Assembly: GCA_005800795.1 (NCBI GenBank) | Contig: SYEN01000317.1 | Span: 1-5,228 of the forward strand | Origin: Burkholderiales bacterium | GTDB lineage: Bacteria > Pseudomonadota > Gammaproteobacteria > Burkholderiales > SG8-41 | DNA: 5,228 bases | Reading direction: 5' to 3' | In this document: piece by piece, positions 1 through 5,223 of the stretch | Position numbering within the stretch: position 1 is the stretch's first letter | Layout of the letters: each line of letters starts with the position of its first letter | Notes under the pieces: generated by a model | Told to the model about the DNA's origin: nothing | Database searches by the model: none | The model's input: the letters and a program-made list of their open reading frames with translations, nothing else | Translations under genes and position numbers: made by a program

Positions 1-1
1 G

Positions 2-163
2 GAAACCACCATGGATCCCAAAGTTCGCCGCCTGCTGCGTGCGCAAATCGAAGACGCCATCGGCGCGGATGAAATTTTCAGCACCTTGATGGGGGATGCG
101 GTGGAGCCGAGGCGGAATTTTATTGAGTCCAATGCGTTGGGGGTGCGGAATTTGGATGTGTGA
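2..163 (+). CDS. gyrB: DNA gyrase subunit B, C-terminal end (partial)
   Basis: The reading frame from base 2 to the TGA at 161-163 gives 53 residues that match the extreme C-terminus of GyrB. It starts with ETTMDP, continues through a helix with QIEDAI and ADEIF, and ends with TLMGDAVEPRR, FIESNAL and the terminal NLDV. GyrB is the ATPase subunit of the type II topoisomerase that introduces negative supercoils into DNA with GyrA. This tail follows the TOPRIM domain and belongs to the part that contacts GyrA and DNA. The start of the gene lies outside the window. No frame disruption is seen. In proteobacteria gyrB normally closes the dnaA-dnaN-(recF)-gyrB cluster, so the genes after it here probably occupy a variable site downstream. 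No hairpin with a T-tract follows the stop. Confidence 0.96.
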   Translation, partial: ETTMDPKVRRLLRAQIEDAIGADEIFSTLMGDAVEPRRNFIESNALGVRNLDV

Positions 164-206
164 TTCAAGACAGCGCCGGTTGTTGCTATTACTTGCTAGG
201 TTTTCG

Positions 207-214
207 GGAGGGAG
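207..214 (+). promoter_or_regulatory. Strong ribosome binding site that fixes the start at 217
   Basis: The purine stretch GGAGGGAG lies directly before the ATG at 217. The GGAG at 207-210 leaves 6 bases to the start codon. It is the best Shine-Dalgarno sequence in the window. It argues for the ATG at 217 rather than the in-frame GTG at 160, which overlaps the gyrB stop and has no such site. Confidence 0.75.
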
Positions 215-216
215 TA

Positions 217-420
217 ATGCGTGACGAGATATGCGACGATTGCAAGAAGCCAGTAGGAGCAGGTCGCTCAATAGCCGCTCATAAAAATCTAGTGCAAACT
301 AAATTCGTTAAGGTTTCATCTGCACTTGGGCCAGCTGATGAATCGCACTCCAAATGCACTACCTGTGGACACGAATGGCTACACGAGACAGGATCACAAG
401 GTTACGGCTGGATCAAATAG
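217..420 (+). CDS. Small putative zinc-ribbon protein (hypothetical)
   Basis: This is a 67-residue soluble protein with two CxxC pairs, C6-DD-C9 near the N-terminus and C47-TT-C50 near the C-terminus. They are separated by about 37 residues, the layout of a four-cysteine zinc ribbon. The second knuckle continues as CGHEW, typical of zinc-ribbon hairpins. There is no signal peptide or membrane segment. I do not recognise the specific family and assign no function; nucleic-acid or protein binding is only the usual behaviour of such folds. The start was chosen for the strong ribosome binding site at 207-214, and the first CxxC falls just after it. The gene begins 53 bases after gyrB and ends 32 bases before the toxin gene, on the same strand. 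Its base composition seems less GC-rich than the minus-strand operon, which could mean recent acquisition. Confidence 0.7.
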   Translation: MRDEICDDCKKPVGAGRSIAAHKNLVQTKFVKVSSALGPADESHSKCTTCGHEWLHETGSQGYGWIK

Positions 421-452
421 CAGCGGCGCATACCTAATAGGCGCTATATGTC

Positions 453-725
453 GTGAAAATCGAATGGGATCCAGACAAAGCCGAGGTCAATCGCCGGAAG
501 CACGGCGTTACCTTTGATGAAGCCGGTTCGGTATTCTTGGACGCTCTAGCCGTGTCAGGCCCCGACCCAGAACACTCGTTATCGGAATCAAGATACATTA
601 CTTTTGGCATGTCGCGTTTGGGCCGGTTATTGACGGTATCGCATACCTACCGGCCCGGCGGCATTCGGATCATCTCGGCCCGCCAGATGACGCGCAGTGA
701 AAGGAAAATTTATGCGGAAAACTAA
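453..725 (+). CDS. brnT: BrnT family toxin (DUF497) of a type II toxin-antitoxin pair
   Basis: This 90-residue protein shows the BrnT/DUF497 signature along its full length: MKIEWDP at the start, NRRKHGVTFDEA at 13-24, the acidic DPEHS around 38-42, ESRYITFG around 45-52, RLLTVSHT around 58-65, and the C-terminal IRIISARQMTRSERKIY at 71-87. BrnT proteins have a RelE-like fold and act as ribonucleases that block translation when not bound by their antitoxin. The basic and polar residues of the RIISAR and RSERKIY blocks are all present, so the toxin looks intact. Translation must start at the GTG at 453: the conserved N-terminus begins there and no in-frame ATG is available. The Shine-Dalgarno sequence is poor (AGG at 439-441, 11 bases away), so expression may be low. 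The gene overlaps the next one by 14 bases, the toxin-first order usual for brnTA. The family call is very secure; activity is inferred. Confidence 0.93.
   Translation: MKIEWDPDKAEVNRRKHGVTFDEAGSVFLDALAVSGPDPEHSLSESRYITFGMSRLGRLLTVSHTYRPGGIRIISARQMTRSERKIYAEN
701..705 (+). promoter_or_regulatory. Ribosome binding site of the antitoxin gene, inside the toxin gene
   Basis: AAGGA lies 6 bases before the ATG at 712, within the last codons of the toxin gene. It supports 712 as the start rather than the in-frame GTG at 697. It is clearly better than anything before the toxin's GTG, which would favour more antitoxin than toxin from a shared transcript. Confidence 0.6.
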
Positions 726-942
726 AGACGAAATGCGTCCCGTGTACAGGCGATCGGACTTTGCGAAACTGGAAAGGGGCAAATTCTACGCGGAAGTAGC
801 CGCTGGCACCTCTGTGGTTTTGCTGGAGCCAGAAATCGCCAAAGCGTTTCCGACATCGCAATCCGTGAACGAAACTCTCGCGGGTTTGCTGGCCTTGGCA
901 AAAAAAACCTCGCGCGCATCACGTGCAAAGCGGGCGCGTTAA
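712..942 (+). CDS. Putative RHH-type antitoxin partner of the BrnT toxin
   Basis: This 76-residue protein is encoded immediately after the BrnT toxin with a 14-base overlap, so it is very likely the cognate antitoxin. The N-terminal part is charged, with a RSDF...LERGKFY block at about 14-26. A ribbon-helix-helix-like core follows: strand TSVVLLEP (33-40), a short helix EIAKAF (41-46), a turn, then helix SVNETLAGLLALA (51-63). The tail (64-76) is strongly basic. The pattern GTxVVxLxPxxAxxFPxSxSVNExL recurs in small proteins next to toxins. RHH antitoxins bind their operon promoter as dimers and block the toxin with a flexible arm, so autoregulation is expected. The protein does not show the BrnA/DUF4415 sequence, so I give no gene symbol. 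The stop is 4 bases from the converging stop of the glycosyltransferase gene. Confidence 0.8.
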   Translation: MRKTKDEMRPVYRRSDFAKLERGKFYAEVAAGTSVVLLEPEIAKAFPTSQSVNETLAGLLALAKKTSRASRAKRAR

Positions 943-946
943 GACA

Positions 947-2380
947 TTAGGGCGCTGCGGCATTGCACGCTGATCCCCGGCAATAAAGATAAAGCGTATC
1001 CCCCGCCAGCCGGTACTGCGCTACCACCTTGGCCGGCCTCAACTCCGCCGCATCAGGCGAATAGGAAATCACAAACCCGTTGTCCCAGGCCGCTGGTGCG
1101 AACGTCAGCGCCGGTTGTGGCTGGCGCTGGATATTGAGGTAAGCCGTTACCGCCAAACCCGCTGCCGTGGTGTCGTTACTATATAGCGGAAAACCAGCCG
1201 TTCTTTGCAATACTGCCTTTGCGGTCAGCGCATAGTTTTCGCCACGGAATTTTTGTTGGTAGATCGGGAACGCCACTGCCGCCAGCACCAGCTTCACCGC
1301 AACCGCTGCCCACAACCAGCGCAACACCGAGCGCACATTGGTTTCGCCTCGCTGCCAAATCGCCACGGCAAACATCAGCGCAACCAACGGCAGCACCGGC
1401 ATCACATAACGAAAATGGTTTTGCGGTGCGAGCCAAAACGGGATGTACGCTACGGCAAAAATAATCAGTGCCGTGCGCACGGGTTGTTCCGCCAACCACG
1501 CATTCTCAGAGCCGCGCTGGCGCGAACGCCACAGCCACCACAACACCAGCAGCGAAACCGGCGACAGCCGCACCAGCGTTTCCAGTGGATACGACACGAC
1601 ATTTTTAAAGTAAGCCCACCCGCCCAGCGGTGCGAGTTTGTCGCCGATCTCGGCCACCAGGCGGCTGTTGTGCGATTGATCGCCCCCCGTCGCTTGCGCC
1701 CACAAAAACGGCATGGCCAGCGTGGCAACCGCGACCAGCACCGGCACGGGCCGCAGCAAAAATCCGCGCGCGTCTCGCTGGCACAAAAACACCAGCGCCG
1801 CCGCACCGACAAACGCATACGCAATAATGCCCTTGGTGAGAAACGCCGCGGCGGTCAGCAGCAAGGTGCCCGCGAGCCACGCCGCGCGGTGTTGCGCCAC
1901 CGCCAGCCAGATCGCCGCAATAGCGCCGAACACCAGCATCGCCAGCAGCGGATCGCGATAACCCAGCCAGCCGCGATACAACAAAATATCCGCAAAGGTG
2001 ACGCAGATCGCCGCAGCCAGCGCCGCTAGCGCGGCATTACGGTAAAGCTGAAACGTCAAAAACGCCAGCAGCAGCCCGCTGCCAGCCGTGGAGAAAATCA
2101 TGATCGCGCGGGTGGCCGCTGGCGCGTGCTCCCAACCCACCGCGCTGCTGAAAATAATCACCAGCCAGTTGGCGAACACGCCGTGTTTGGCATCGACGCC
2201 ATACATCCACAGCCGCATCCAGTCGCCGCGTTGCCACATTTCCAGCGAGGAATTCACCAAAATGCCTTCCTCTCCCACCAGATAAAAACCCAGCGTGGGG
2301 ATCGAACTGGCCACAGCTGCGGCGAACAGCCACCACGCACGGCGCGCGATGATCGAATCGGACGTAGCACCAGGCATCAT
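947..2380 (-). CDS. GT-C membrane glycosyltransferase, ArnT/PMT-like (GT39/GT83 type)
   Basis: This 477-residue inner-membrane protein has about eleven or twelve hydrophobic segments between residues 14 and 372 and a soluble C-terminal region of about 100 residues. Its plan matches ArnT/PMT_2-type enzymes, which transfer a sugar from a polyprenyl-phosphate donor on the periplasmic side. A first TM segment leads into a loop with acidic E37-E38 and the GDW at 52-54. D143-P144 begins the next TM block, FLTKG lies at 180-184 and FRYVMP at 323-328 before a late TM helix. The acidic residues are the likely catalytic or donor-binding positions by analogy with ArnT. The start is the ATG at 2380, which overlaps the previous stop as ATGATG and has AAGGGG 7 bases upstream. 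An in-frame start at 2473 would lie deep inside the preceding gene. It is the last gene of the operon. Substrate and acceptor are unknown; lipid A, a polysaccharide or a protein are all possible. Confidence 0.82.
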   Translation of the reverse strand: MMPGATSDSIIARRAWWLFAAAVASSIPTLGFYLVGEEGILVNSSLEMWQRGDWMRLWMYGVDAKHGVFANWLVIIFSSAVGWEHAPAATRAIMIFSTAGSGLLLAFLTFQLYRNAALAALAAAICVTFADILLYRGWLGYRDPLLAMLVFGAIAAIWLAVAQHRAAWLAGTLLLTAAAFLTKGIIAYAFVGAAALVFLCQRDARGFLLRPVPVLVAVATLAMPFLWAQATGGDQSHNSRLVAEIGDKLAPLGGWAYFKNVVSYPLETLVRLSPVSLLVLWWLWRSRQRGSENAWLAEQPVRTALIIFAVAYIPFWLAPQNHFRYVMPVLPLVALMFAVAIWQRGETNVRSVLRWLWAAVAVKLVLAAVAFPIYQQKFRGENYALTAKAVLQRTAGFPLYSNDTTAAGLAVTAYLNIQRQPQPALTFAPAAWDNGFVISYSPDAAELRPAKVVAQYRLAGDTLYLYCRGSACNAAAP

Positions 2381-3588
2381 GCGTCGGCCCCTTGTTGCGC
2401 TGACCACAGGCCGGGCATTACACGCCCCGCCTCCAGCGCTCGAAAAAACCGCGGCAGAATGCGCTGGAAACACTCGGGATAAGCATGATGTTCATCAGAG
2501 AACTCCGCTGACACGCAGCCATACCGCTCCGCCGCCCCGGCATCAATGACAAACACCCGATGCTGCTTAGCCCACGCATCGAGCGTCGCTTTGGTGCGCG
2601 CAAGACAATCGCGCCAACGCGTGTTGCCCAGCAGCGCCTGTTCCATGCCGGGCGCGAGTGGGGGCAGCAGAAAAATCATTTGCCCGCCCCTGGCCGCAAA
2701 CCGCCCGGCGCTTTCACCCAAATGCCGCAAATAGCTGGCGTTGGGTTCGCCCTGCGCCGCACACAGCAGCTTGGTGTATTTGGAACTCGGCGCTGCTGCT
2801 GCTGCGGCCAAAGTCGCTGCCTGCACGGGCGTCAGGCGGCTATCGTTGGCGAATGTCCAGCTGCCGTCATAACGATAGCCCCGGCACAGCCCGCGATTGA
2901 TCACGTCAAAGTCACGCGCTACGGTCGTGCCAGTACCATCCGCGCAGCGGTATTCAACGCCACCCACATCAAACAGAGCTTGTTGTAAGTATTTGATTTT
3001 ATTATCATTATTAAAAGCGGCAGAGAGCATGCCCATGAGCGTCGCCACGCGTGGCCACGACAGCGCGTCTTCAACCCGCTTGATGAATGGAACGGTGTTC
3101 GAGGCAGCATAGGCTTTCAGCACCGACGCGGCCGACAGATCGGCGTCGCCTGCTGTGCCCGGTTGGTAAAGATTACCCACCGACCAATCCAGCCCCGCCA
3201 GCATCCAACGCACCTGCGCCGAAAAATGCTGCTCGATGTAGCGTGCCTCGCCCGAAATTGCCGCCGTCGGATTACCGGTCACCGTCAGGTTATAAACGCG
3301 CCACGACGCGGGCAGCACGGCAGGCGTCACGCCCATCAGCGTGGAAGACCCCAGCACCACTGCGTTAATGTCCGGCAGCCGGTCCGCCAGCCGCAGCACC
3401 TTGAATGGCCCGGTGTTGCCCACGGGCGGCGCGTAAGTTATCCCGCGCGTGGCCTGCTGCCATTCGGACGCCGTGCGCGTCGCCTCCAGATTGCCAAGGC
3501 CACGGTCGCCGAGTTTCAGATTCGCTGCGAGAATCATCGCCAGCGTCAGCCCCAGCACGCCCACCAGCACGAAGAGATAGCGCCGCAT
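2377..3588 (-). CDS. Membrane-anchored SGNH/DltD-like protein, putative O-acyltransferase partner of the MBOAT protein
   Basis: The protein has 403 residues. An N-terminal hydrophobic segment (about 4-23) after MRRY looks like a signal anchor, placing the rest in the periplasm. VVLGSS (77-82) supplies a GSS nucleophile block after a predicted strand, NLTVTGNP (100-107) resembles SGNH block II/III, and SDEHHAYPEC (364-373) gives the C-terminal Asp-x-x-His pair (D365, H368). Ser-first and DxxH-last is the DltD/classical SGNH order, unlike AlgJ/AlgX where the DxH block comes first. Six cysteines (about 215, 235, 276, 328, 358, 373) fit an oxidised compartment. Genes of this kind next to MBOAT acyltransferases pass the acyl group to the extracellular acceptor. 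The start is the ATG at 3588, which overlaps the MBOAT stop as TGATG; a TTG one codon earlier is possible. No Shine-Dalgarno sequence is seen, so translation probably depends on ribosomes arriving from the upstream gene. The exact family is unnamed and the catalytic assignment is inferred. Confidence 0.75.
   Translation of the reverse strand: MRRYLFVLVGVLGLTLAMILAANLKLGDRGLGNLEATRTASEWQQATRGITYAPPVGNTGPFKVLRLADRLPDINAVVLGSSTLMGVTPAVLPASWRVYNLTVTGNPTAAISGEARYIEQHFSAQVRWMLAGLDWSVGNLYQPGTAGDADLSAASVLKAYAASNTVPFIKRVEDALSWPRVATLMGMLSAAFNNDNKIKYLQQALFDVGGVEYRCADGTGTTVARDFDVINRGLCRGYRYDGSWTFANDSRLTPVQAATLAAAAAAPSSKYTKLLCAAQGEPNASYLRHLGESAGRFAARGGQMIFLLPPLAPGMEQALLGNTRWRDCLARTKATLDAWAKQHRVFVIDAGAAERYGCVSAEFSDEHHAYPECFQRILPRFFRALEAGRVMPGLWSAQQGADA
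2388..2393 (-). promoter_or_regulatory. Ribosome binding site of the glycosyltransferase gene
   Basis: AAGGGG on the minus strand lies 7 bases before the ATG at 2380, within the last codons of the SGNH-like gene. It supports this start and, with the ATGATG stop/start overlap, suggests coupled translation. Confidence 0.55.
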
Positions 3589-4595
3589 CAAAACTGAAAA
3601 TACAAAAATTCCGACTGCCGGTGCAGATTAACGATCGACGCCAACGCGATGCACGCCGCGATCACCGCAAACGCCACCGTCGGCCGCCATGCCAGCAGAC
3701 GCGCAGGTTTCTTGTCGCTGGGCAGCAACAAGGCCATCAGCGGAAAACCGCGCGCCATGATTTGTTGCGTGTTCGGTGCGAACCACACCACCGCCAGCAG
3801 AATCACGATCAAGTTAATCAGCCCCGCCGGAACCAAGCCGCGCGAATCCGCAAACGCCACGCCGTTGGCCGACAGCCATTGCCCCAGCGCACCCCATTTC
3901 GGCAGCCAGTGATCCGGCAACGCAAAGCCATTCAAGCCCGCCATACCCTTCAGCATCGCAATGGCTGTGGACATGTTGTCGGCGCGGAACACCACCCAGC
4001 CCACCACCACCGCCGCGAAGGTAATCACACACGCCAGAGCATTGCCCCACCACGTAGTGCGCTTCAAATCATGGCCCAGCCGCATTCGCAACGCGAGCCA
4101 GCCGTGGTTCACACACAAATAAAACCCGTGCAGCGCGCCCCAAACCACAAACGTCCACCCCGCGCCGTGCCACAGCCCGCCCAGCAGCATGGTTACCAGC
4201 AGATTGATGTAACGCCGCCCGGGTCCCTTGCGGTTGCCGCCCAGCGGCACATACAGGTAGTCTCGCAAAAAGCGCGACCGCGTGATATGCCAGCGCCGCC
4301 AGAATTCGATAATGTTCAGCGCTTTGTAGGGCGAATGAAAATTGATCGGCAGCCGCACGCCGAACATCAGCGACAGCCCTACCGCCATGTCAGAGTAGCC
4401 GGAAAAATCAAAATACAGCTGAAGGGTATATGCTAGGGCGCCGCCCCACGCTTCCAGAAACGTCGGCGCGATGCCGGCGGCAGGCAGACCGAACAGCGGC
4501 GATACATACACCGCAATGCCATCAACCAGCATCACTTTTTTGAAAAGCCCGATGAAAAATATCGTCAGGCCGGTGGCGACATGGCCCGCCTGCAT
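3588..4595 (-). CDS. MBOAT acyltransferase, C-terminal fragment with the active-site histidines
   Basis: The 335-residue frame from the ATG at 4595 carries the MBOAT core: FDFSGYSDMAVG (62-73), INFHSPY (84-90), FWRRWHITRSRFLRDYLYVP (98-117), PLGGNRKG (117-124), and LWHGAGWTFVVWGALHG (141-157). H143 and H156 of this fragment (about 326 and 339 of the restored protein) are the conserved histidine pair; in the family the second is taken as catalytic. FRADN (203-207) and several late membrane segments follow. The MBOAT frame in fact extends upstream of this ATG to about 4622 (QFARADTYR). The ATG has no Shine-Dalgarno sequence, so independent translation is doubtful. The fragment lacks the first five or so membrane segments, so it is unlikely to work alone. 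The stop overlaps the ATG of the SGNH-like gene as TGATG. Confidence 0.75.
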   Translation of the reverse strand: MQAGHVATGLTIFFIGLFKKVMLVDGIAVYVSPLFGLPAAGIAPTFLEAWGGALAYTLQLYFDFSGYSDMAVGLSLMFGVRLPINFHSPYKALNIIEFWRRWHITRSRFLRDYLYVPLGGNRKGPGRRYINLLVTMLLGGLWHGAGWTFVVWGALHGFYLCVNHGWLALRMRLGHDLKRTTWWGNALACVITFAAVVVGWVVFRADNMSTAIAMLKGMAGLNGFALPDHWLPKWGALGQWLSANGVAFADSRGLVPAGLINLIVILLAVVWFAPNTQQIMARGFPLMALLLPSDKKPARLLAWRPTVAFAVIAACIALASIVNLHRQSEFLYFQF

Positions 4596-5142
4596 GCGAT
4601 AGGTGTCTGCCCGCGCGAACTGGCATCATTTCCGCGTGATGCAAAATCGGCCCTGCGATGAGATGCGGAAAGTAGGTGACGAACAGACAATAGTGAATGA
4701 AATTGTATTCCTTCACCTTGCCTTGATACGTATCCACCAGAAACGCGATTTGAGTGAAGGTGAAAAACGAAATCCCCAGCGGCAGAATAATGTCCGCCTG
4801 CGGCGGCGCCGAACCCAACACCGTGGCGACATTTACCAGGAAAAAGTTGCTGTATTTGTAATAAGCCAGCAGTGCCAGATTGACCCCAATGGCGGCGATC
4901 AGCCGCCGCTTTTTACCTTGGGCATCCGCCGTTCGCGCAATGGCGAACCCCGCGAAATAGTTTCCGACAATCGACGCCAGCAGCAGCGCCACATACACCG
5001 GGTTCCACCAGCCGTAAAAAAACAGGGAGGCCGCTGCCAGCCACCCGGCTGCCAGCAAGGTACTGACGCGCGCGAACAGGAAGAACAGCGCGAACGCTAT
5101 CGGCAGAAACAGGAAGATGAAAGCGTGGTAGTTAAACAGCAT
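4522..5142 (-). CDS. MBOAT acyltransferase, N-terminal fragment before the frameshift
   Basis: The frame encodes 206 residues, of which the first 174 belong to the MBOAT protein. It begins with the family's typical start MLFNYHAFIFLFLP, which supports the ATG at 5142, although the region before it (AACGCCGCAA) has no clear Shine-Dalgarno sequence. SLFFYGWWNP (39-48) and a basic KKRR turn (77-80) precede YYKYSNFFL (94-102). ILPLGISFFTF (119-129) and HLIAGPILHHAEMMP (160-174) follow. About five hydrophobic segments are visible. Residues 175-206 after MMP are arginine-, histidine- and alanine-rich and unlike any MBOAT sequence, as expected for out-of-frame reading. This fragment lacks the catalytic histidine, so alone it should be inactive. 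Confidence 0.75.
   Translation of the reverse strand: MLFNYHAFIFLFLPIAFALFFLFARVSTLLAAGWLAAASLFFYGWWNPVYVALLLASIVGNYFAGFAIARTADAQGKKRRLIAAIGVNLALLAYYKYSNFFLVNVATVLGSAPPQADIILPLGISFFTFTQIAFLVDTYQGKVKEYNFIHYCLFVTYFPHLIAGPILHHAEMMPVRAGRHLSHAGGPCRHRPDDIFHRAFQKSDAG
4620..4624 (-). other. Frameshift point in the MBOAT gene
   Basis: On the minus strand the sequence here reads ATG ATG CCAG TTC GCG. The family consensus MMPQF needs CCN CAG between ATGATG and TTC, so two bases appear to be missing. One extra C with no proline codon would fit equally well on frame arithmetic alone. A loss from a short C run is a plausible cause, by inference. Confidence 0.75.
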
Positions 5143-5203
5143 TTGCGGCGTTGGGTATCGGGAATCGTTCAGTTACTCGACTAAGAGATTTACCACTCTT
5201 GTC
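5143..5203. other. Probable 5' leader of the minus-strand operon; no recognisable promoter
   Basis: The promoter of the three-gene unit should lie here or beyond the window edge. Reading the minus strand, I find no convincing -35/-10 pair and no strong Shine-Dalgarno sequence before the ATG at 5142. The palindrome at 5204-5223 sits just upstream of this stretch. Confidence 0.3.
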
Positions 5204-5223
5204 GTTCCCGCGCAGGCGGGAAC
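5204..5223. repeat. Perfect palindromic element, dispersed-repeat-like
   Basis: GTTCCCGC (5204-5211), the loop GCAG (5212-5215) and GCGGGAAC (5216-5223) form a perfect 8-base-pair hairpin. The layout (T)TCCCGC-N4-GCGGGAA followed by CCCA closely resembles short intergenic repeats abundant in several beta- and gammaproteobacteria and the dRS3 repeats of Neisseria (ATTCCC-N8-GGGAAT). It lies about 60 bases upstream of the MBOAT start at the window edge. It has no T-tract on either side in the window, so it does not look like a simple terminator. Only one copy is present here. Confidence 0.6.

Larger units (their letters stand above)
3588..5142 (-). pseudogene. AlgI-like MBOAT O-acyltransferase gene, split by a frameshift
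   Basis: Together the two frames encode about 518 residues of an AlgI/DltB-type membrane-bound O-acyltransferase, the usual length for the family. Such proteins carry acyl groups, usually acetyl, from a cytoplasmic donor across the inner membrane for modification of surface or periplasmic glycans. The first part ends correctly at LIAGPILHHAEMMP. The sequence expected next, starting QFARADTYRMQAG, is present but shifted one base forward. The change (one extra base or two missing) falls near 4620-4624. Everything else is well conserved, including the histidine active site in the second part, so the lesion is either an error in the sequence or very recent. As written, no full-length product can be made. 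The gene is first of three in the operon and its stop overlaps the next start. I use no gene symbol because alginate synthesis is not indicated. Confidence 0.85.

Noticed and set aside
160..216. GTG at 160 as the start of the small CxxC protein, overlapping the gyrB stop
   Set aside because: No ribosome binding site precedes it, whereas the in-frame ATG at 217 has GGAGGGAG directly upstream. The added 19 residues look like untranslated spacer.
421..452. Promoter or operator for the toxin-antitoxin pair (TAATAG at 435, TATATG at 445)
   Set aside because: The -10-like hexamers have no -35 partner at acceptable spacing, and the GCGC repeats around them do not form a convincing inverted repeat.
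448..456. Mini-frame ATG TCG TGA overlapping the toxin's GTG start
   Set aside because: It is only two codons long with no ribosome binding site. It is probably coincidental.
1205..2029. Plus-strand open frame of 274 codons opposite the glycosyltransferase gene
   Set aside because: It has the same Arg/Gln/His-rich shadow composition and no recognisable motif.
2381..2473. Upstream in-frame start at 2473 for the glycosyltransferase
   Set aside because: It would overlap the SGNH-like gene by nearly 100 bases, and the extra 31 residues are not membrane-protein-like. The ATG at 2380 forms an ATGATG junction and has AAGGGG in place.
2791..2808. GCT trinucleotide run as a contingency repeat
   Set aside because: It encodes six alanines within the SGNH-like protein, and a change in a three-base unit would not shift the frame. 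It is too short to suggest slippage control.
3405..4436. Long plus-strand open frame of 343 codons opposite the MBOAT and SGNH-like genes
   Set aside because: Its product is rich in Arg, Gln, His and Pro with no domain, as expected for the antisense of GC-rich membrane-protein codons. The opposite strand has clear conserved motifs.
4590..4624. Programmed +1 frameshifting to make the full MBOAT protein
   Set aside because: Skipping G after CCA would restore the frame, but there is no known slippery motif, in-frame stop or rare-codon pause at the site. A plain indel or sequence error is simpler, though it was not excluded.
4603..5184. Plus-strand open frame of 193 codons opposite the start of the MBOAT gene
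   Set aside because: It is hydrophilic, low-complexity shadow sequence; the minus strand carries the conserved MBOAT N-terminus.
5204..5223. Hairpin as a rho-independent terminator
   Set aside because: No T-tract follows on the plus strand within the window or on the minus strand, and in both directions the position does not fit the end of a visible gene.
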